Part shown: one piece after another, positions 53,632-62,708 of the stretch
Numbering within the stretch: position 1 is the first letter of the stretch
Layout: every line of letters starts with the position of its first letter
Origin: BOG-908 sp964242595
Lineage (GTDB): Bacteria > Pseudomonadota > Alphaproteobacteria > Acetobacterales > Acetobacteraceae
Length of the DNA stretch: 64,000 nucleotides
NCBI GenBank assembly: GCA_964242595.1
Contig: CAXTBC010000011.1
Span: 7,688-71,687, forward strand
Reading direction: 5' to 3'
Position numbers and translations under genes: made by a program
Notes under the pieces: generated by a model
Seen by the model: only the letters and a program-made list of their open reading frames with translations
Told to the model about the DNA's origin: nothing
The model's database searches: none

Positions 53632-53879
53632 GCGAGCCGAAATCCGCCTTTGCTAGAATGAACTGTAAGGTGGCTTACTAAATTTGAGTTTCCAGGGTTG
53701 GTGCAGTGCAGTAAAGCACCTCTCGGGCAAGTGATCTATATGGTCCTGGGTCAGTGGCTTGCCAACCATTCTGCCGTCGCCGGGCAATCGTGGGTTAAGT
53801 TAACGCAACCCGGAAGCGCAGCGCTTTCCTTTGCTGGCCGGGCACGGTAACGCAACCGCGATTACCTGGCGGAGGCCGC
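53632..53879. other. Divergent intergenic region: RND operon and gsp cluster promoters
   Basis: About 250 bp between the leftward RND operon and the rightward gspL gene. It should contain both promoters. I see no long palindrome that would mark a TetR-type operator, and no regulator gene lies nearby. GGAG sits 6 nt before the gspL TTG. Confidence 0.4.
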
Positions 53880-54905
53880 TTGCTCGTCGAGTTTCTGGAG
53901 TGGTGGGGCAGCCAGCTACGCAGCCTGGTGCCGGCGCGGTTCGACCGGCCGGCGGGCGGGGCGGACGCGCTGATCGCCGATGTCAGCGTGGCCGGCATGC
54001 TCGGGTTGCACCGGCGCCGCCGCGGCACCGAGCAGCGGGTTGTGCAGGTACGCGGCGACGATGCCGCGGCACCCGGGCTGCGCGCAGCGCTGGCCGGGCG
54101 CCCGCGCGGTGAGCCTGTGCTGCTGCGCATTCCGCCAGACTGGGTGCTGGAGCGGCCGGTGAGCCTGCCGCTGGCCGCCGAACGCGATCTGGGCCGGGTA
54201 CTGGGTTACGAGATGGAACGGCTGACGCCGTTCTCTGCCGGCGAGCTGGTGTGGGACCACGAGGTGCGGTCGCGCGACCGGGCGCGGGCGCGCCTGGCGC
54301 TCCGGCTGACCATGGTGCCACGCGCCTTTGTGGAGCCCACGCTGCAGACGTTGCGCGCGCAGGGAGCGATGCCCGACGCGCTGGAGGCGGTGCTGCCGGA
54401 CGGGACGCGCGTGCTGAAGCTGGTGCATGAGGGCGGCGGCAAGGCGGACGGGGTATCCGTGCGCAGCCTGGCGGTAGCGGCGGCGGTGCTGGGCGTGCTG
54501 GCGGCCACCTCGCCGTTCGTCAGGCAGTCTTTGGCGCTGGGCACGCTGCAGGAACGGCTGGAGGCGATGGCCCCGAGGATCGCGCAGGTGGATGCGCTGC
54601 GCCGCCGCATCGCCGGCAGCACGGCCGGCGGCGATGCGGTGGCGGCCGAGACGCGGCGGCTGGGCGACACGCTGGAGGCGCTGGCGGCGCTGACCGAGGT
54701 GCTGCCCGACGACAGCTACCTGACCGAGTTCACGATGCGCGAGCGCAAGATGACGATGGCCGGCCTGGGGGCCTCGGCGCCCAGGCTGATCAGCGCGCTG
54801 TCGGCCGACCCCAGGGTGCGAAACCCGGCGTTCACCGCGCCGGTGACCAGGAGCGAGACGAACCATCTCGACGTGTTCGCCATACGGGCCGAGTTGGCGC
54901 CGTGA
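53880..54905 (+). CDS. GspL-like/PilN-domain protein of a type II secretion system
   Basis: The product is 341 aa with a TTG start at 53880 preceded by GGAG. The N-terminal cytoplasmic part (to about residue 190) includes PVSLPLAAERDLGRVLGYEM and ERLTPFSAGELVWD, matching the GspL/PilM-like stretch of alphaproteobacterial type II systems. One membrane helix lies at about 196-215 (SLAVAAAVLGVLAATSPFVR), followed by a periplasmic ferredoxin-like PilN-type domain (LTEVLPDDSYLTEFTMRERK). It would recruit the secretion ATPase to the inner membrane. It begins a gspL-gspM-gspN-like-gspD series without the ATPase, platform or pilin genes. Confidence 0.75.
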   Translation: MLVEFLEWWGSQLRSLVPARFDRPAGGADALIADVSVAGMLGLHRRRRGTEQRVVQVRGDDAAAPGLRAALAGRPRGEPVLLRIPPDWVLERPVSLPLAAERDLGRVLGYEMERLTPFSAGELVWDHEVRSRDRARARLALRLTMVPRAFVEPTLQTLRAQGAMPDALEAVLPDGTRVLKLVHEGGGKADGVSVRSLAVAAAVLGVLAATSPFVRQSLALGTLQERLEAMAPRIAQVDALRRRIAGSTAGGDAVAAETRRLGDTLEALAALTEVLPDDSYLTEFTMRERKMTMAGLGASAPRLISALSADPRVRNPAFTAPVTRSETNHLDVFAIRAELAP

Positions 54906-54963
54906 AGCACGCAACCATCTCGTTTCAATGCGCGAGCCAGCCGAACGGTGCGTGCAAGATGAA

Positions 54964-55011
54964 CAAGAGTTTTTTGCTTCTTTTTTGTAAGAAAGAAGGC
55001 CTTGCTTCCTT
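54964..55011. repeat. A+T-rich unit, right-type copy H (gspL/gspM gap)
   Basis: AAGAGTTTTTTGCTTCTTT followed by TTGTAAGAAAGAAGGCC and TTGCTTCCT matches a right unit. No good left partner is seen; GAAGCACGC directly after the gspL stop may be a worn start of one. The unit ends 12 bp before the gspM ATG. Confidence 0.7.
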
Positions 55012-55023
55012 GCGGCCCCGGCC

Positions 55024-55602
55024 ATGATCGCCACCCTGCCCACAGGCCAACGCGGCCAGATCCTCGCCGCGGCCCTCGCCATCCTGGCCCTGGTGATCGT
55101 GTGGCTGGGCGTGATCGGCCCGGTGGCCGACTGGTACGGTGGGCGCAGCGAGGAGATCACCGCGCTGCGCGCGCGCGTGGCGCGCGAGGCGGCGCTGATC
55201 CAGACATTGCCGGCGCTCCAGGGCCAGGCGGCGCAGGCGGCCCGCGCGCCGGCGCGCGCGGTGCTGGCCGGCAACTCCGACGCGATTGCCGGGGCGACGC
55301 TGCAGGAGCAGGTGCAGGCGATGGCCGGCACGGCCAACGCGCAGCTGACGAGCATAGAGACGCTGCCGGCCGAGCAGGCCGGGCAGTATAGGCGGATCGG
55401 CGTGCGGGTGGAGCTGAGCGCACAGTTGGCCGTGGTGGTTGCGCTGCTGCGTGGGATAGAGGACGCCCAGCCTAGCATGCTGGTGGACGATGCCAGGCTG
55501 ACGGCAACCCCGGTGGGTCCGCAGAACACGCAGCTGCCGATGGACTGCGCGTTCACGGTGTATGCCTTCAGGATCGGCACCGCCAAGGACGACCAGCCGT
55601 GA
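55024..55602 (+). CDS. gspM: Type II secretion system protein GspM
   Basis: The product is 192 aa. A short cytoplasmic N-terminus, one helix (ILAAALAILALVIVWLGVIG, residues 13-32), a coiled-coil stretch (SEEITALRARVAREAALIQT) and a ferredoxin-like periplasmic domain (SIETLPAEQAGQYRRIGVRV, then QPSMLVDDARLTA) match the GspM type II family. It partners GspL at the inner membrane. No Shine-Dalgarno is visible; a repeat unit ends just upstream. The stop overlaps the next gene (GTGA). Confidence 0.82.
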   Translation: MIATLPTGQRGQILAAALAILALVIVWLGVIGPVADWYGGRSEEITALRARVAREAALIQTLPALQGQAAQAARAPARAVLAGNSDAIAGATLQEQVQAMAGTANAQLTSIETLPAEQAGQYRRIGVRVELSAQLAVVVALLRGIEDAQPSMLVDDARLTATPVGPQNTQLPMDCAFTVYAFRIGTAKDDQP

Positions 55603-56288
55603 GAGTGGGCCTGCGGCAGGCGCTGCTGGGCATGCTGGGCCTGCTGGCGGTGGTGCTGGCGCTGGAGTGGGCGTGGCCGGCCGGACAGGTTGGGACCCCT
55701 GCTCAGCTGCGCCGGGAGGCGGCGCTGGCGACCTCGCCGGTGCCGGCGCCGCGCGAGACCTCCGTCTGGGCGAGCGCGGCACTGGCGCGGCCGCTGTTCA
55801 GCATCAGCCGACGGCCGCCCAGGGCGGAGCCTGGCGGGCACGGTACGGCCGCCCCCGGGCAGGCGAGGCTGGCCGGGATCATGATCACCGGGTTCGGGCG
55901 GCGGGCGATCTTCGCACCGGAGGGCGGCGGCAAGCAGATGGTGCTGGCCGAAGGAGCCGCGGTGAACGACAGCACGATCCGGGCCATCCAGCCGGGCAGC
56001 GTGGTGCTGGCCAGCGGCGCGGTGCTACGGCCGGCCTACGACCGCAACCGGGTGTTGAGCCCCTCTCCCTTGCTCGGCGGGTTCGTGCCCTCGTTCCCAA
56101 GCCCGGCATTCCCCAACCCCGGCTTCGCCACCCCCGCTGTCCCTGGCCCGACTTTCGCGCCCGGCGTTCCCAACCCGCTGTTCGGGACGCCGGCCATGCC
56201 GCCGGCGTCGGGCGAGCAGGGCCAGCCTACCCCACCGGTGCCGCCGCAGCTGCTGCGCGGCAACCTGCTACCGCAACGGAGAGAGTGA
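55599..56288 (+). CDS. GspN/GspC-like type II secretion protein with proline-rich tail
   Basis: The product is 229 aa, GTG start overlapping gspM. A single N-terminal helix (LLGMLGLLAVVLALEWAW) is followed by a periplasmic segment RPLFSISRRPPR and a beta-rich domain (LAGIMITGFGRRAIFAPEGG, then MVLAEGAAVNDSTIRAIQPG), the pattern of the GspC homology region that contacts the secretin. The C-terminal 80 residues are a proline/phenylalanine quasi-repeat (FPSPAFPNPGFATPAVPG, then FAPGVPNPLFGTP). It sits just before gspD, the position GspN-like proteins take in alphaproteobacterial clusters. Confidence 0.65.
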   Translation: MRVGLRQALLGMLGLLAVVLALEWAWPAGQVGTPAQLRREAALATSPVPAPRETSVWASAALARPLFSISRRPPRAEPGGHGTAAPGQARLAGIMITGFGRRAIFAPEGGGKQMVLAEGAAVNDSTIRAIQPGSVVLASGAVLRPAYDRNRVLSPSPLLGGFVPSFPSPAFPNPGFATPAVPGPTFAPGVPNPLFGTPAMPPASGEQGQPTPPVPPQLLRGNLLPQRRE

Positions 56289-58651
56289 TGATGCGAGCCC
56301 AGCCGACGCGTCGCCTGGCGGGGTGGCTTGCCGCGAGCACGGCGCTATGGGCCGCCGCGGCCTGCACGCCGGTGGGGCAGGCGCGGCTGCTGCCCCCCCT
56401 GCCGCCGCTGGGCCCGAGCTCGGATTACGCGCCGCCGCGGGTGAACGGCAGCGTGGCGGGCAACCCGCCGCCGCTGCAGGTGGCCGTCAGCAACGGGCCG
56501 GGCGTGGTGGTCTCCAGCAGGGCAGGGCGGCCGGGTGGGGCGGGCGGCAGCATCACGCTGGACTTCGCCGACACCGACATACGCGAGGTGGTGGCGCAGA
56601 TCCTGGGCAACACGCTGCACGCGAACTACGCGATCGACCCGACGGTGCACGGGACGGCGACGCTGCGGACGGTGACACCTTTGACCGAGAGCCAGCTGAT
56701 CCCGGTGCTGCAGTCGCTGCTGGCGCAGAACGGGGCGACGCTGGTGTCCAACGGCGGGGTGTACCGGGTGCTGCCGACAGCGGCGGCGGGCGGGATTGCC
56801 GGCGGGGCGGGCACGGCGGGCGGCATGCTGGTGCCGCTGCGCTACGCGGCGGCCGAGGACCTGGCCAAGGTGCTGCAACCCTACGTGCAGGGCGGCGGCC
56901 GGCTGGTGGCGATCCCCAGCAGCAACGCGCTGGTGATCGCCGGCGAGCCGGCGCAGCGCGACGCATTAGTGGAGCTGGTGCGGGCCTTCGACATCGACGT
57001 GCTGGCAGGCCAGAGCTACGCGCTGCTGCCGGTGCCCAACGGGGCGGCAGAGGATTTTTCTACTGCGCTGCAGCAGGCGTTCCGTGCCCAGGCGGGCGGG
57101 CAGCTGGCCAGCCAGGTGCGCGTGGTGCCGCTGGCGCGGGTGGACGCGGTGCTGGTGGTGACCAACTCGCCGCGCTACCTGAACGACGCGCGTCGGGTGT
57201 ACGCGGTGGTGGAGCGCGGGATGCGGCAGACGATGCGCACCTGGCACGTCTACTACATCCAGAACAGCACGGCGCAGGACACCGCCTACATCCTGCAGCA
57301 GGCGTTCACGCCGGACAACGTCACGGCACAGCCGACGGCGCACGGGCAGGGGCAGCAGACGCCGCAATCGGGGCTTGCGGGCGCTTCGAGCTCGGGGATC
57401 AGCAGCGGGGCCTCGGGCATCGGCGGATCGGGCTCCTCGCTGGGCGGCGGCAGTTCGGGAACCGGGATCGGCGGCACCGGCAGCAGCACGGGCGGGCTGG
57501 GGAGCAGCCTTTCGGGCGGCAGTGGCGGCGGACTGGGCGGGACGACGGCCTCGGGCGGGTCGGGCACGCCGACGCATGGCGGGGCGAGTGCCGGGGCCAA
57601 CCCGCTGCTGGGCGGGTTGTCGTCGAGCGGCGGCCAGGCGAACGCCAACGCGATGCGCATCATCCCGAATCCGGAGAACAACGCGATCCTGGTGTACGCG
57701 ACCGGCGAGGAGGAGGCGACGGTGGAAGCGATGCTGCACAAGATCGACATCCTACCGTTGCAGGTGCGTATCGACGTGATCATCGCCGAGGTGGACCTGA
57801 ACGACCAGCTTCAGTACGGGACGGAGTTCTACTTCCGCCACGCGGGGTTCACGGCGGCGCTGGCGCAGGCGGTGACGACAGCGACCGGGCTGAACCCGCC
57901 GCTGGGGGCGAGCGGCGGGGTAACAGGCAGCGGCGGGTTCTCGATCGGCGCGTCGGGGCCCAACGGCGACGTCATCATCCAGGCGCTGCAGGGGATCACG
58001 ACGGTAAAGATCCTGTCCTCGCCGGAACTGCTGGTGCTCGACAACGAGACGGCGTCGCTCCAGGTGGGTAACCTGGTGCCCTACCTGAGCGCGCAGCAGA
58101 CGAGCGTGGTGGTGGGAACCTCGACGGTGAACTCCATCAACTACCAGAAGACGGGCGTGATCACGCAGGTGACGCCGCGGGTGAACAGCGGCGGGCTGGT
58201 GACGCTGGACATCGACCAGGAGGTGGCGGGCATCGCCGCCGGCAGCGGTGTGCAGTCGTCAACCTCGGGGTCGTCGATCAACTCGCCGACGTTCACCGAT
58301 CGAGCAATCCAGAGCCGGATCGTGGCGCAGGACGGGCAGACGGTAGGGATTGCCGGGCTGATCACCGAGAACCTGAGCCGCGGCAACACGGGCATTCCGA
58401 TCCTCAAGGACATCCCGGTGATCAGTTTGCTGACCAGCACGCAGAGCAACGCGCGCCAGCGGACCGAACTGCTGGTTCTGCTGACGCCGCACGTGATCCA
58501 CAACCAGCGCGACGCGCGGTCCTTGACCGACGACTTGCGCGAGCAGCTGCCGCGGGCGGCGTTCGTGCCCTACGAGGTGCAGACGCTCCCGCGAGGCGGC
58601 TCGGACGACGTGCACCTGCGGGCGCAGCAGCGGCTGGGGGTGGGACCGTAG
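56288..58651 (+). CDS. gspD: Type II secretion outer-membrane secretin GspD
   Basis: The product is 787 aa from the ATG at 56288 (a second ATG follows at once); the frame extends upstream but without homology. The N-terminus carries a lipoprotein signal with lipobox AAAAC-TP (Cys near residue 23). N0-N3 domains follow: ITLDFADTDIREVVAQILG, then LVPLRYAAAEDLAKVL, then TWHVYYIQNSTAQDTAYILQ. The secretin core has LSSPELLVLDNETASLQVG, VTPRVNSGGLVTLDIDQEV and LLVLLTPHVI. A Gly/Ser-rich insert of about 90 residues lies in the N3 region (about 365-445). It shares an operon with gspL-M-N-like. Confidence 0.93.
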   Translation: MMRAQPTRRLAGWLAASTALWAAAACTPVGQARLLPPLPPLGPSSDYAPPRVNGSVAGNPPPLQVAVSNGPGVVVSSRAGRPGGAGGSITLDFADTDIREVVAQILGNTLHANYAIDPTVHGTATLRTVTPLTESQLIPVLQSLLAQNGATLVSNGGVYRVLPTAAAGGIAGGAGTAGGMLVPLRYAAAEDLAKVLQPYVQGGGRLVAIPSSNALVIAGEPAQRDALVELVRAFDIDVLAGQSYALLPVPNGAAEDFSTALQQAFRAQAGGQLASQVRVVPLARVDAVLVVTNSPRYLNDARRVYAVVERGMRQTMRTWHVYYIQNSTAQDTAYILQQAFTPDNVTAQPTAHGQGQQTPQSGLAGASSSGISSGASGIGGSGSSLGGGSSGTGIGGTGSSTGGLGSSLSGGSGGGLGGTTASGGSGTPTHGGASAGANPLLGGLSSSGGQANANAMRIIPNPENNAILVYATGEEEATVEAMLHKIDILPLQVRIDVIIAEVDLNDQLQYGTEFYFRHAGFTAALAQAVTTATGLNPPLGASGGVTGSGGFSIGASGPNGDVIIQALQGITTVKILSSPELLVLDNETASLQVGNLVPYLSAQQTSVVVGTSTVNSINYQKTGVITQVTPRVNSGGLVTLDIDQEVAGIAAGSGVQSSTSGSSINSPTFTDRAIQSRIVAQDGQTVGIAGLITENLSRGNTGIPILKDIPVISLLTSTQSNARQRTELLVLLTPHVIHNQRDARSLTDDLREQLPRAAFVPYEVQTLPRGGSDDVHLRAQQRLGVGP

Positions 58652-58693
58652 AAGCAAGGGCCTTCTCTTCGAGAATAGAAGCAAAAGGCTTGC
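58651..58693. repeat. A+T-rich unit, left-type copy I (directly after gspD)
   Basis: GAAGCAAGGGCCTTCTCTTC then GAGAATAGAAGCAAAAGGCTTG is a single left unit sharing its first base with the gspD stop. Its right partner is missing; a lone right unit (copy J) lies 3.9 kb away before dnaE, beyond two low-G+C genes. Confidence 0.75.
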
Positions 58694-58905
58694 TAATTGA
58701 GCGTGAGTGCTTCGCAGGAACGCATGACGAATGCCATTTGCCTACCATGACGTGAGGGCGAGAAGTGATGCCCGTCGAAGGTCGGCCGACACACGCTCGA
58801 TATTTCAACGCAGTGCCTCAAGTCTCCAGAAAAAACGATGCACGGATTGCAATCTGTTTCGTTCACGTTTATATGATTGAGAGGTATTGAACTCAAGGGT
58901 GGCAC

Positions 58906-60438
58906 ATGCACTCGACGACCTCCGTTGTCTGTATAGGCGCCGGCCCTGCCGGGCTTACGGCTGCATACCTGTTGAGCAAAAGCGGTAGGCAAGTCACGGT
59001 TCTCGAACGTGACCCGATATACGTCGGTGGCATCTCCAAGACGGCAACCTACAAGGGTTTTGCTTTCGACATAGGCGGACATCGCTTCTTCTCGAAATCG
59101 CAAGAAGTGGAAGATCTGTGGGATGAGATTCTCGACAACAAGTTCTTGAACAGACCTCGCAAGTCCAGAATCTACTATAACAACCAACTCTTCGACTATC
59201 CGCTTCGGGCATTTGACGCCCTCTCAAAGCTCGGTCTGGTTGAGGCGGTTCGCTGCGTTCTGTCTTACTTCAAGGTCCGGCTGCATCCCGGTCGTTCGCC
59301 ACAGAATTTCAGGGACTGGGTGACCGACAAATTCGGCAAGCGCCTCTTCGAGATCTTTTTCCGCACCTACACAGAGAAGGTGTGGGGCATGAAATGCGAG
59401 GACATATCGGCGGATTGGGCAGCGCAGCGCATCAAGGGCCTGTCACTTTCCAAAGCTATCTGGCACGCGTTGCTTCCCCAAAGGGCAAACCGGCCGCGCC
59501 AGGAGATCATCAAGACGCTGGTCGACAGCTTCCGCTACCCGGCTTGCGGGCCAGGCATGATGTGGGAAGCCGCCGCCGAGAAAATCCGAGCCAACGACGG
59601 GGATGTCCGCCTCGGCCAAGACGTGGTGGCCATTCTCCGCAAGGACGGGGGCGGCTGGCAGGTCGTCGCCCGTGACCAGAGTGGGACCGAACACACCTAC
59701 GACTGCGAGCACGTGATCTCCAGCATGCCGATGCGCGATCTCGCGGCAGCGCTGGCGCCGGCGCTGCCCCCCTGCGTCTCCGAGGTGGCAAGAAAGCTGC
59801 GTTACCGTGACTTCCTTGTCGTCGCCCTTATCATCAAAGACTTGAACGTCTTCGACGATAACTGGATCTACATCCATTCTCCCGAAGTGAAGGTCGGCCG
59901 AATTCAGAATTTCAAGTCCTGGTCACCGGCGATGGTTCCAGATCCGTCCCTGAACTGCTACGGTCTGGAATACTTTTGTTTTGAGAACGATGGTCTGTGG
60001 AGTTCCACCGATGCCGACCTTGTGGAACTGGCGAGCGAAGAGCTGGTAAAGCTCGGACTGGCGTCACGGGCGGACATCATCGAGGGCACTGTCGTTCGCC
60101 AGGAGAAAGCCTACCCCATCTACGACGCCGGTTATCAAGACCACGTCGCCGTCATGCGCGACGAGTTCGATGCAAATTACCCCGGTCTGCACTTGGTTGG
60201 CCGTAACGGCATGCATAAATACAACAATCAAGACCACGCGATGATGACGGCGATGCTGACCGTGAAGAACATACTCGCCGGGCGCTCCGTCTATGACGTG
60301 TGGCAGGTCAACCAGGATGCCGAGTATCACGAGGCAGGCGAGGCCGGTGCACAAGTCCCCGTTAAACAGAACGAACCCGCCTTCACTGCGGGGCGTCTGG
60401 TGCCCGTCGCAGTCGGAGGCGTCTCGACTTTCGCATGA
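58906..60438 (+). CDS. NAD(P)/FAD-dependent oxidoreductase, UDP-galactopyranose mutase/protoporphyrinogen oxidase-like
   Basis: The product is 510 aa. The Rossmann FAD motif CIGAGPAGLTAAYLLSKSG (residues about 9-27), the Glu at the end of beta-2 (VTVLERD), and GGISKTATYKGFAFDIGGHR are typical of the amine-oxidase-like FAD family (COG1232). The second half ends with GRNGMHKYNNQDHAMMTAML, the C-terminal FAD contact seen in this group. Relatives are found in surface-glycan clusters and act on sugar nucleotides or isoprenoid lipids; the substrate here cannot be read. G+C is visibly lower than in neighbours. The next gene, 56 bp on, encodes a polytopic membrane protein and is probably its partner. 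Confidence 0.85.
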   Translation: MHSTTSVVCIGAGPAGLTAAYLLSKSGRQVTVLERDPIYVGGISKTATYKGFAFDIGGHRFFSKSQEVEDLWDEILDNKFLNRPRKSRIYYNNQLFDYPLRAFDALSKLGLVEAVRCVLSYFKVRLHPGRSPQNFRDWVTDKFGKRLFEIFFRTYTEKVWGMKCEDISADWAAQRIKGLSLSKAIWHALLPQRANRPRQEIIKTLVDSFRYPACGPGMMWEAAAEKIRANDGDVRLGQDVVAILRKDGGGWQVVARDQSGTEHTYDCEHVISSMPMRDLAAALAPALPPCVSEVARKLRYRDFLVVALIIKDLNVFDDNWIYIHSPEVKVGRIQNFKSWSPAMVPDPSLNCYGLEYFCFENDGLWSSTDADLVELASEELVKLGLASRADIIEGTVVRQEKAYPIYDAGYQDHVAVMRDEFDANYPGLHLVGRNGMHKYNNQDHAMMTAMLTVKNILAGRSVYDVWQVNQDAEYHEAGEAGAQVPVKQNEPAFTAGRLVPVAVGGVSTFA

Positions 60439-60494
60439 CCTTGCCATTTCTCGCCTTACGCATTGGGCTGCGCTGAACATCAAAGTTCTAAATT

Positions 60495-62462
60495 ATGTCC
60501 AACCTTGCTTCCCAAGATGCCGCACTATCGGACAACCTGACTAGCTCCCATTCAGCCGATGGCTTTGTGAACAGAACAAGCGTGGTCCTGCTACTGTTGG
60601 CGGTGTGGGCCGGTACACACCCCTATCTTGGTGTTGTCTTGGACGCCAGGTTCTACAATGTTCAGATCCTACGGTATCTCTCATTCGGAGACTACAGTAC
60701 AGACCTGTATTTCCGTTACGGCTCCCAAGACGCCTACTCCATGTTTACTGTTCTGTTCGCGCCGGTCATCCGGATGTTCGGATTGAGTAGCGGCAACATC
60801 ATCTTGAACCTGGGTTTCCAGGGCTTGTGGTTGTCAGGTGCATGGTATCTGGTTCGGGCTCTGGTTCGAGATCGACGTTTCGCCGTGCTGGCGACAGCAG
60901 CCGTCATCACTTTGCCTGGCGGCATAGGTTTTGTACACTACGGAGAACAATTGCTGACGCCCCGGTTGCTGGCCGAAGCCCTGACATTGTGGGCGCTAGG
61001 AGCGTTACTGCGAGGTTACCCGCTTCGTGCGCTCGCTGTGCTTACCATCTCTTTCAGCGTTCATCCATTAATGACCCTGCCCGGCCTTGGAATCTGGTTT
61101 CTCTACGTCGCTTACAGCTTTCGATGGCTCTGGGTTTTAGCAGCGCTGTTTGCAACAGTGCTTGTCGGATCAGCTTTGCTGGGTGTAAAGCCGGTCGATA
61201 GGCTTGCCGAGGTGTTCGACCCCGAATGGTTTTCCGTAGTCGTCGTGCGCGACTCGTTTTGCTTCATCACAAATTGGGAACTCACGGAATGGCTGCAGAT
61301 CAGCAACACGCTAGCTGTAGCTGTCGTCGGATTTATCTTAGCGGAGCCTGCTGAGCGCAGACTGCTCGGCGCTTCGACTGTTGTCGCTTTCTCTGGACTT
61401 GCTGCAAGCTTTGTCGGTGCCGACCTCCTGCATCTGGTTCTGGTATCGGACGCTCAGCTATGGCGAGCAGTATGGCTGCTATCGTTCGTCGCGAATGCCT
61501 GCTTCGCAATCGGGATCATGCGAGCCGCGAAGTTCAGAAGGCCGTTTTCCGAAAACGCGAGCTGGATTTGCATACTTGCTGGCATATTTTTGGCATCTTC
61601 TCGGTTTGCCCCCAATCTCGCTCTCCTTGTGACACCGATTGCACTCGTCGGCTTATCCGTCCACTTGCGGGAGCATTACGGTCAGGCCCCTCTTAAAGCT
61701 ATCGGCCGTGTGCTGGTAACGGTCCTGCTCGGCATAGCCTGCGGCCTGGGCCTGTTTGCGGTCTTCATCACGATCAAGCGTTGTTCAGCCAGTTTGACAG
61801 GAGGTTGGTGGACGTTTGAGGAATGGCCTGTAGTCGCGATCGGGCTGCTTGCCATGTGGTTCCAAACGGGGATCTCTAAAACTACTGCCGTTCCTGCTCA
61901 TCACTCGATGGTCAGGATCGGCCTCGCAATCGGCATGCTGTCCTTGACACTGGCAATGTGGGATCAGCGACTGCCTTGGATACGCTTCGTCGATTCCGAT
62001 GACGGCCCGCCGTCTTCGTTGAGCAAGTTGGTTGCCGGGACCGGTGATCTGTATTGGGAAGGCGACATGACTGTCCCCTGGTTCTTGTTGCGGAAGACTG
62101 ATTACTTCTCATGTGAACAAGGCACCGGTGTGTTGTTCAAGCGAGGCACAGCTATGGCGTACCAACAGCGTTACGACAATTTCCAAAAATTAGGAACGCT
62201 CGATTTCCGAAGAGAGACGTTCTGTCCAGGCAACAGGGACGATACTGTTTCTCTTCTTACGCGGGACGATCTGACATCCGTATGCAACCGAGAGGCGGGG
62301 TTGGGCCGGCTTGTGTTGATGCGGCCCGTTGAGGGTGTCCCGACGCAGTCCTGGACTGCTCCTGTCGCGTTCCAATACACCGTTAAAATTGACAAGAAGC
62401 CGCAGTACTTCGAGTCAGAACGTTTTTACACCTACGCCTGTGCAGACTATCGGTCACACTGA
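60495..62462 (+). CDS. Polytopic membrane protein, possibly GT-C glycosyltransferase-like
   Basis: The product is 655 aa with about 11-12 membrane helices from residue 28 onward (TSVVLLLLAVWAGTHPYLGV; NIILNLGFQGLWLSGAWYLV; TAAVITLPGGIGFVHYGEQL). The first extracytoplasmic loop has acidic and aromatic residues (DARFYNVQILRYLSFGDYST), like the catalytic loop of GT-C lipid-linked glycosyltransferases, but I see no sure DxD-type motif. The last about 150 residues are soluble (DLYWEGDMTVPWFLLRKTDY, then ACADYRSH), presumably periplasmic. G+C is low for the window, in common with the FAD gene. The function is unknown. Confidence 0.7.
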   Translation: MSNLASQDAALSDNLTSSHSADGFVNRTSVVLLLLAVWAGTHPYLGVVLDARFYNVQILRYLSFGDYSTDLYFRYGSQDAYSMFTVLFAPVIRMFGLSSGNIILNLGFQGLWLSGAWYLVRALVRDRRFAVLATAAVITLPGGIGFVHYGEQLLTPRLLAEALTLWALGALLRGYPLRALAVLTISFSVHPLMTLPGLGIWFLYVAYSFRWLWVLAALFATVLVGSALLGVKPVDRLAEVFDPEWFSVVVVRDSFCFITNWELTEWLQISNTLAVAVVGFILAEPAERRLLGASTVVAFSGLAASFVGADLLHLVLVSDAQLWRAVWLLSFVANACFAIGIMRAAKFRRPFSENASWICILAGIFLASSRFAPNLALLVTPIALVGLSVHLREHYGQAPLKAIGRVLVTVLLGIACGLGLFAVFITIKRCSASLTGGWWTFEEWPVVAIGLLAMWFQTGISKTTAVPAHHSMVRIGLAIGMLSLTLAMWDQRLPWIRFVDSDDGPPSSLSKLVAGTGDLYWEGDMTVPWFLLRKTDYFSCEQGTGVLFKRGTAMAYQQRYDNFQKLGTLDFRRETFCPGNRDDTVSLLTRDDLTSVCNREAGLGRLVLMRPVEGVPTQSWTAPVAFQYTVKIDKKPQYFESERFYTYACADYRSH

Positions 62463-62632
62463 TCGCGATGGATTGCGCGCGGGTGCGACAAAAAAGCGAT
62501 GACCTTCCAGTCGGTGGAGGGCGGAGCTTGCGATTAAGGACCGATGGCTGTCTGTACTGTGGCGTGAGCGCGTGAGGACATGAGCGACCAAACCAGACCA
62601 TAGACGCGCGCCTCTCCACACCACCCGACAGG

Positions 62633-62680
62633 GAGCAAAAGCTTTTTGGTTCTTTTTCTCGAAAAAGAACTGCTTCCTTC
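62633..62680. repeat. A+T-rich unit, right-type copy J (upstream of dnaE)
   Basis: GAGCAAAAGCTTTTTGGTTC and TTTTTCTCGAAAAAGAAC followed by TGCTTCCTTCG is a clear right unit without a left partner. It ends 28 bp before the dnaE ATG. Its spacing to dnaE resembles that of other copies to the gene downstream. Confidence 0.8.
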
Positions 62681-62708
62681 GCCTTCCTCCTCTCCCTACT
62701 TTCCCACC

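Noticed and set aside
55562..56287. Extension of the secretin frame over the GspN-like gene
   Set aside because: No homology before the lipoprotein signal at 56288; the GspN-like frame has the periplasmic domain.
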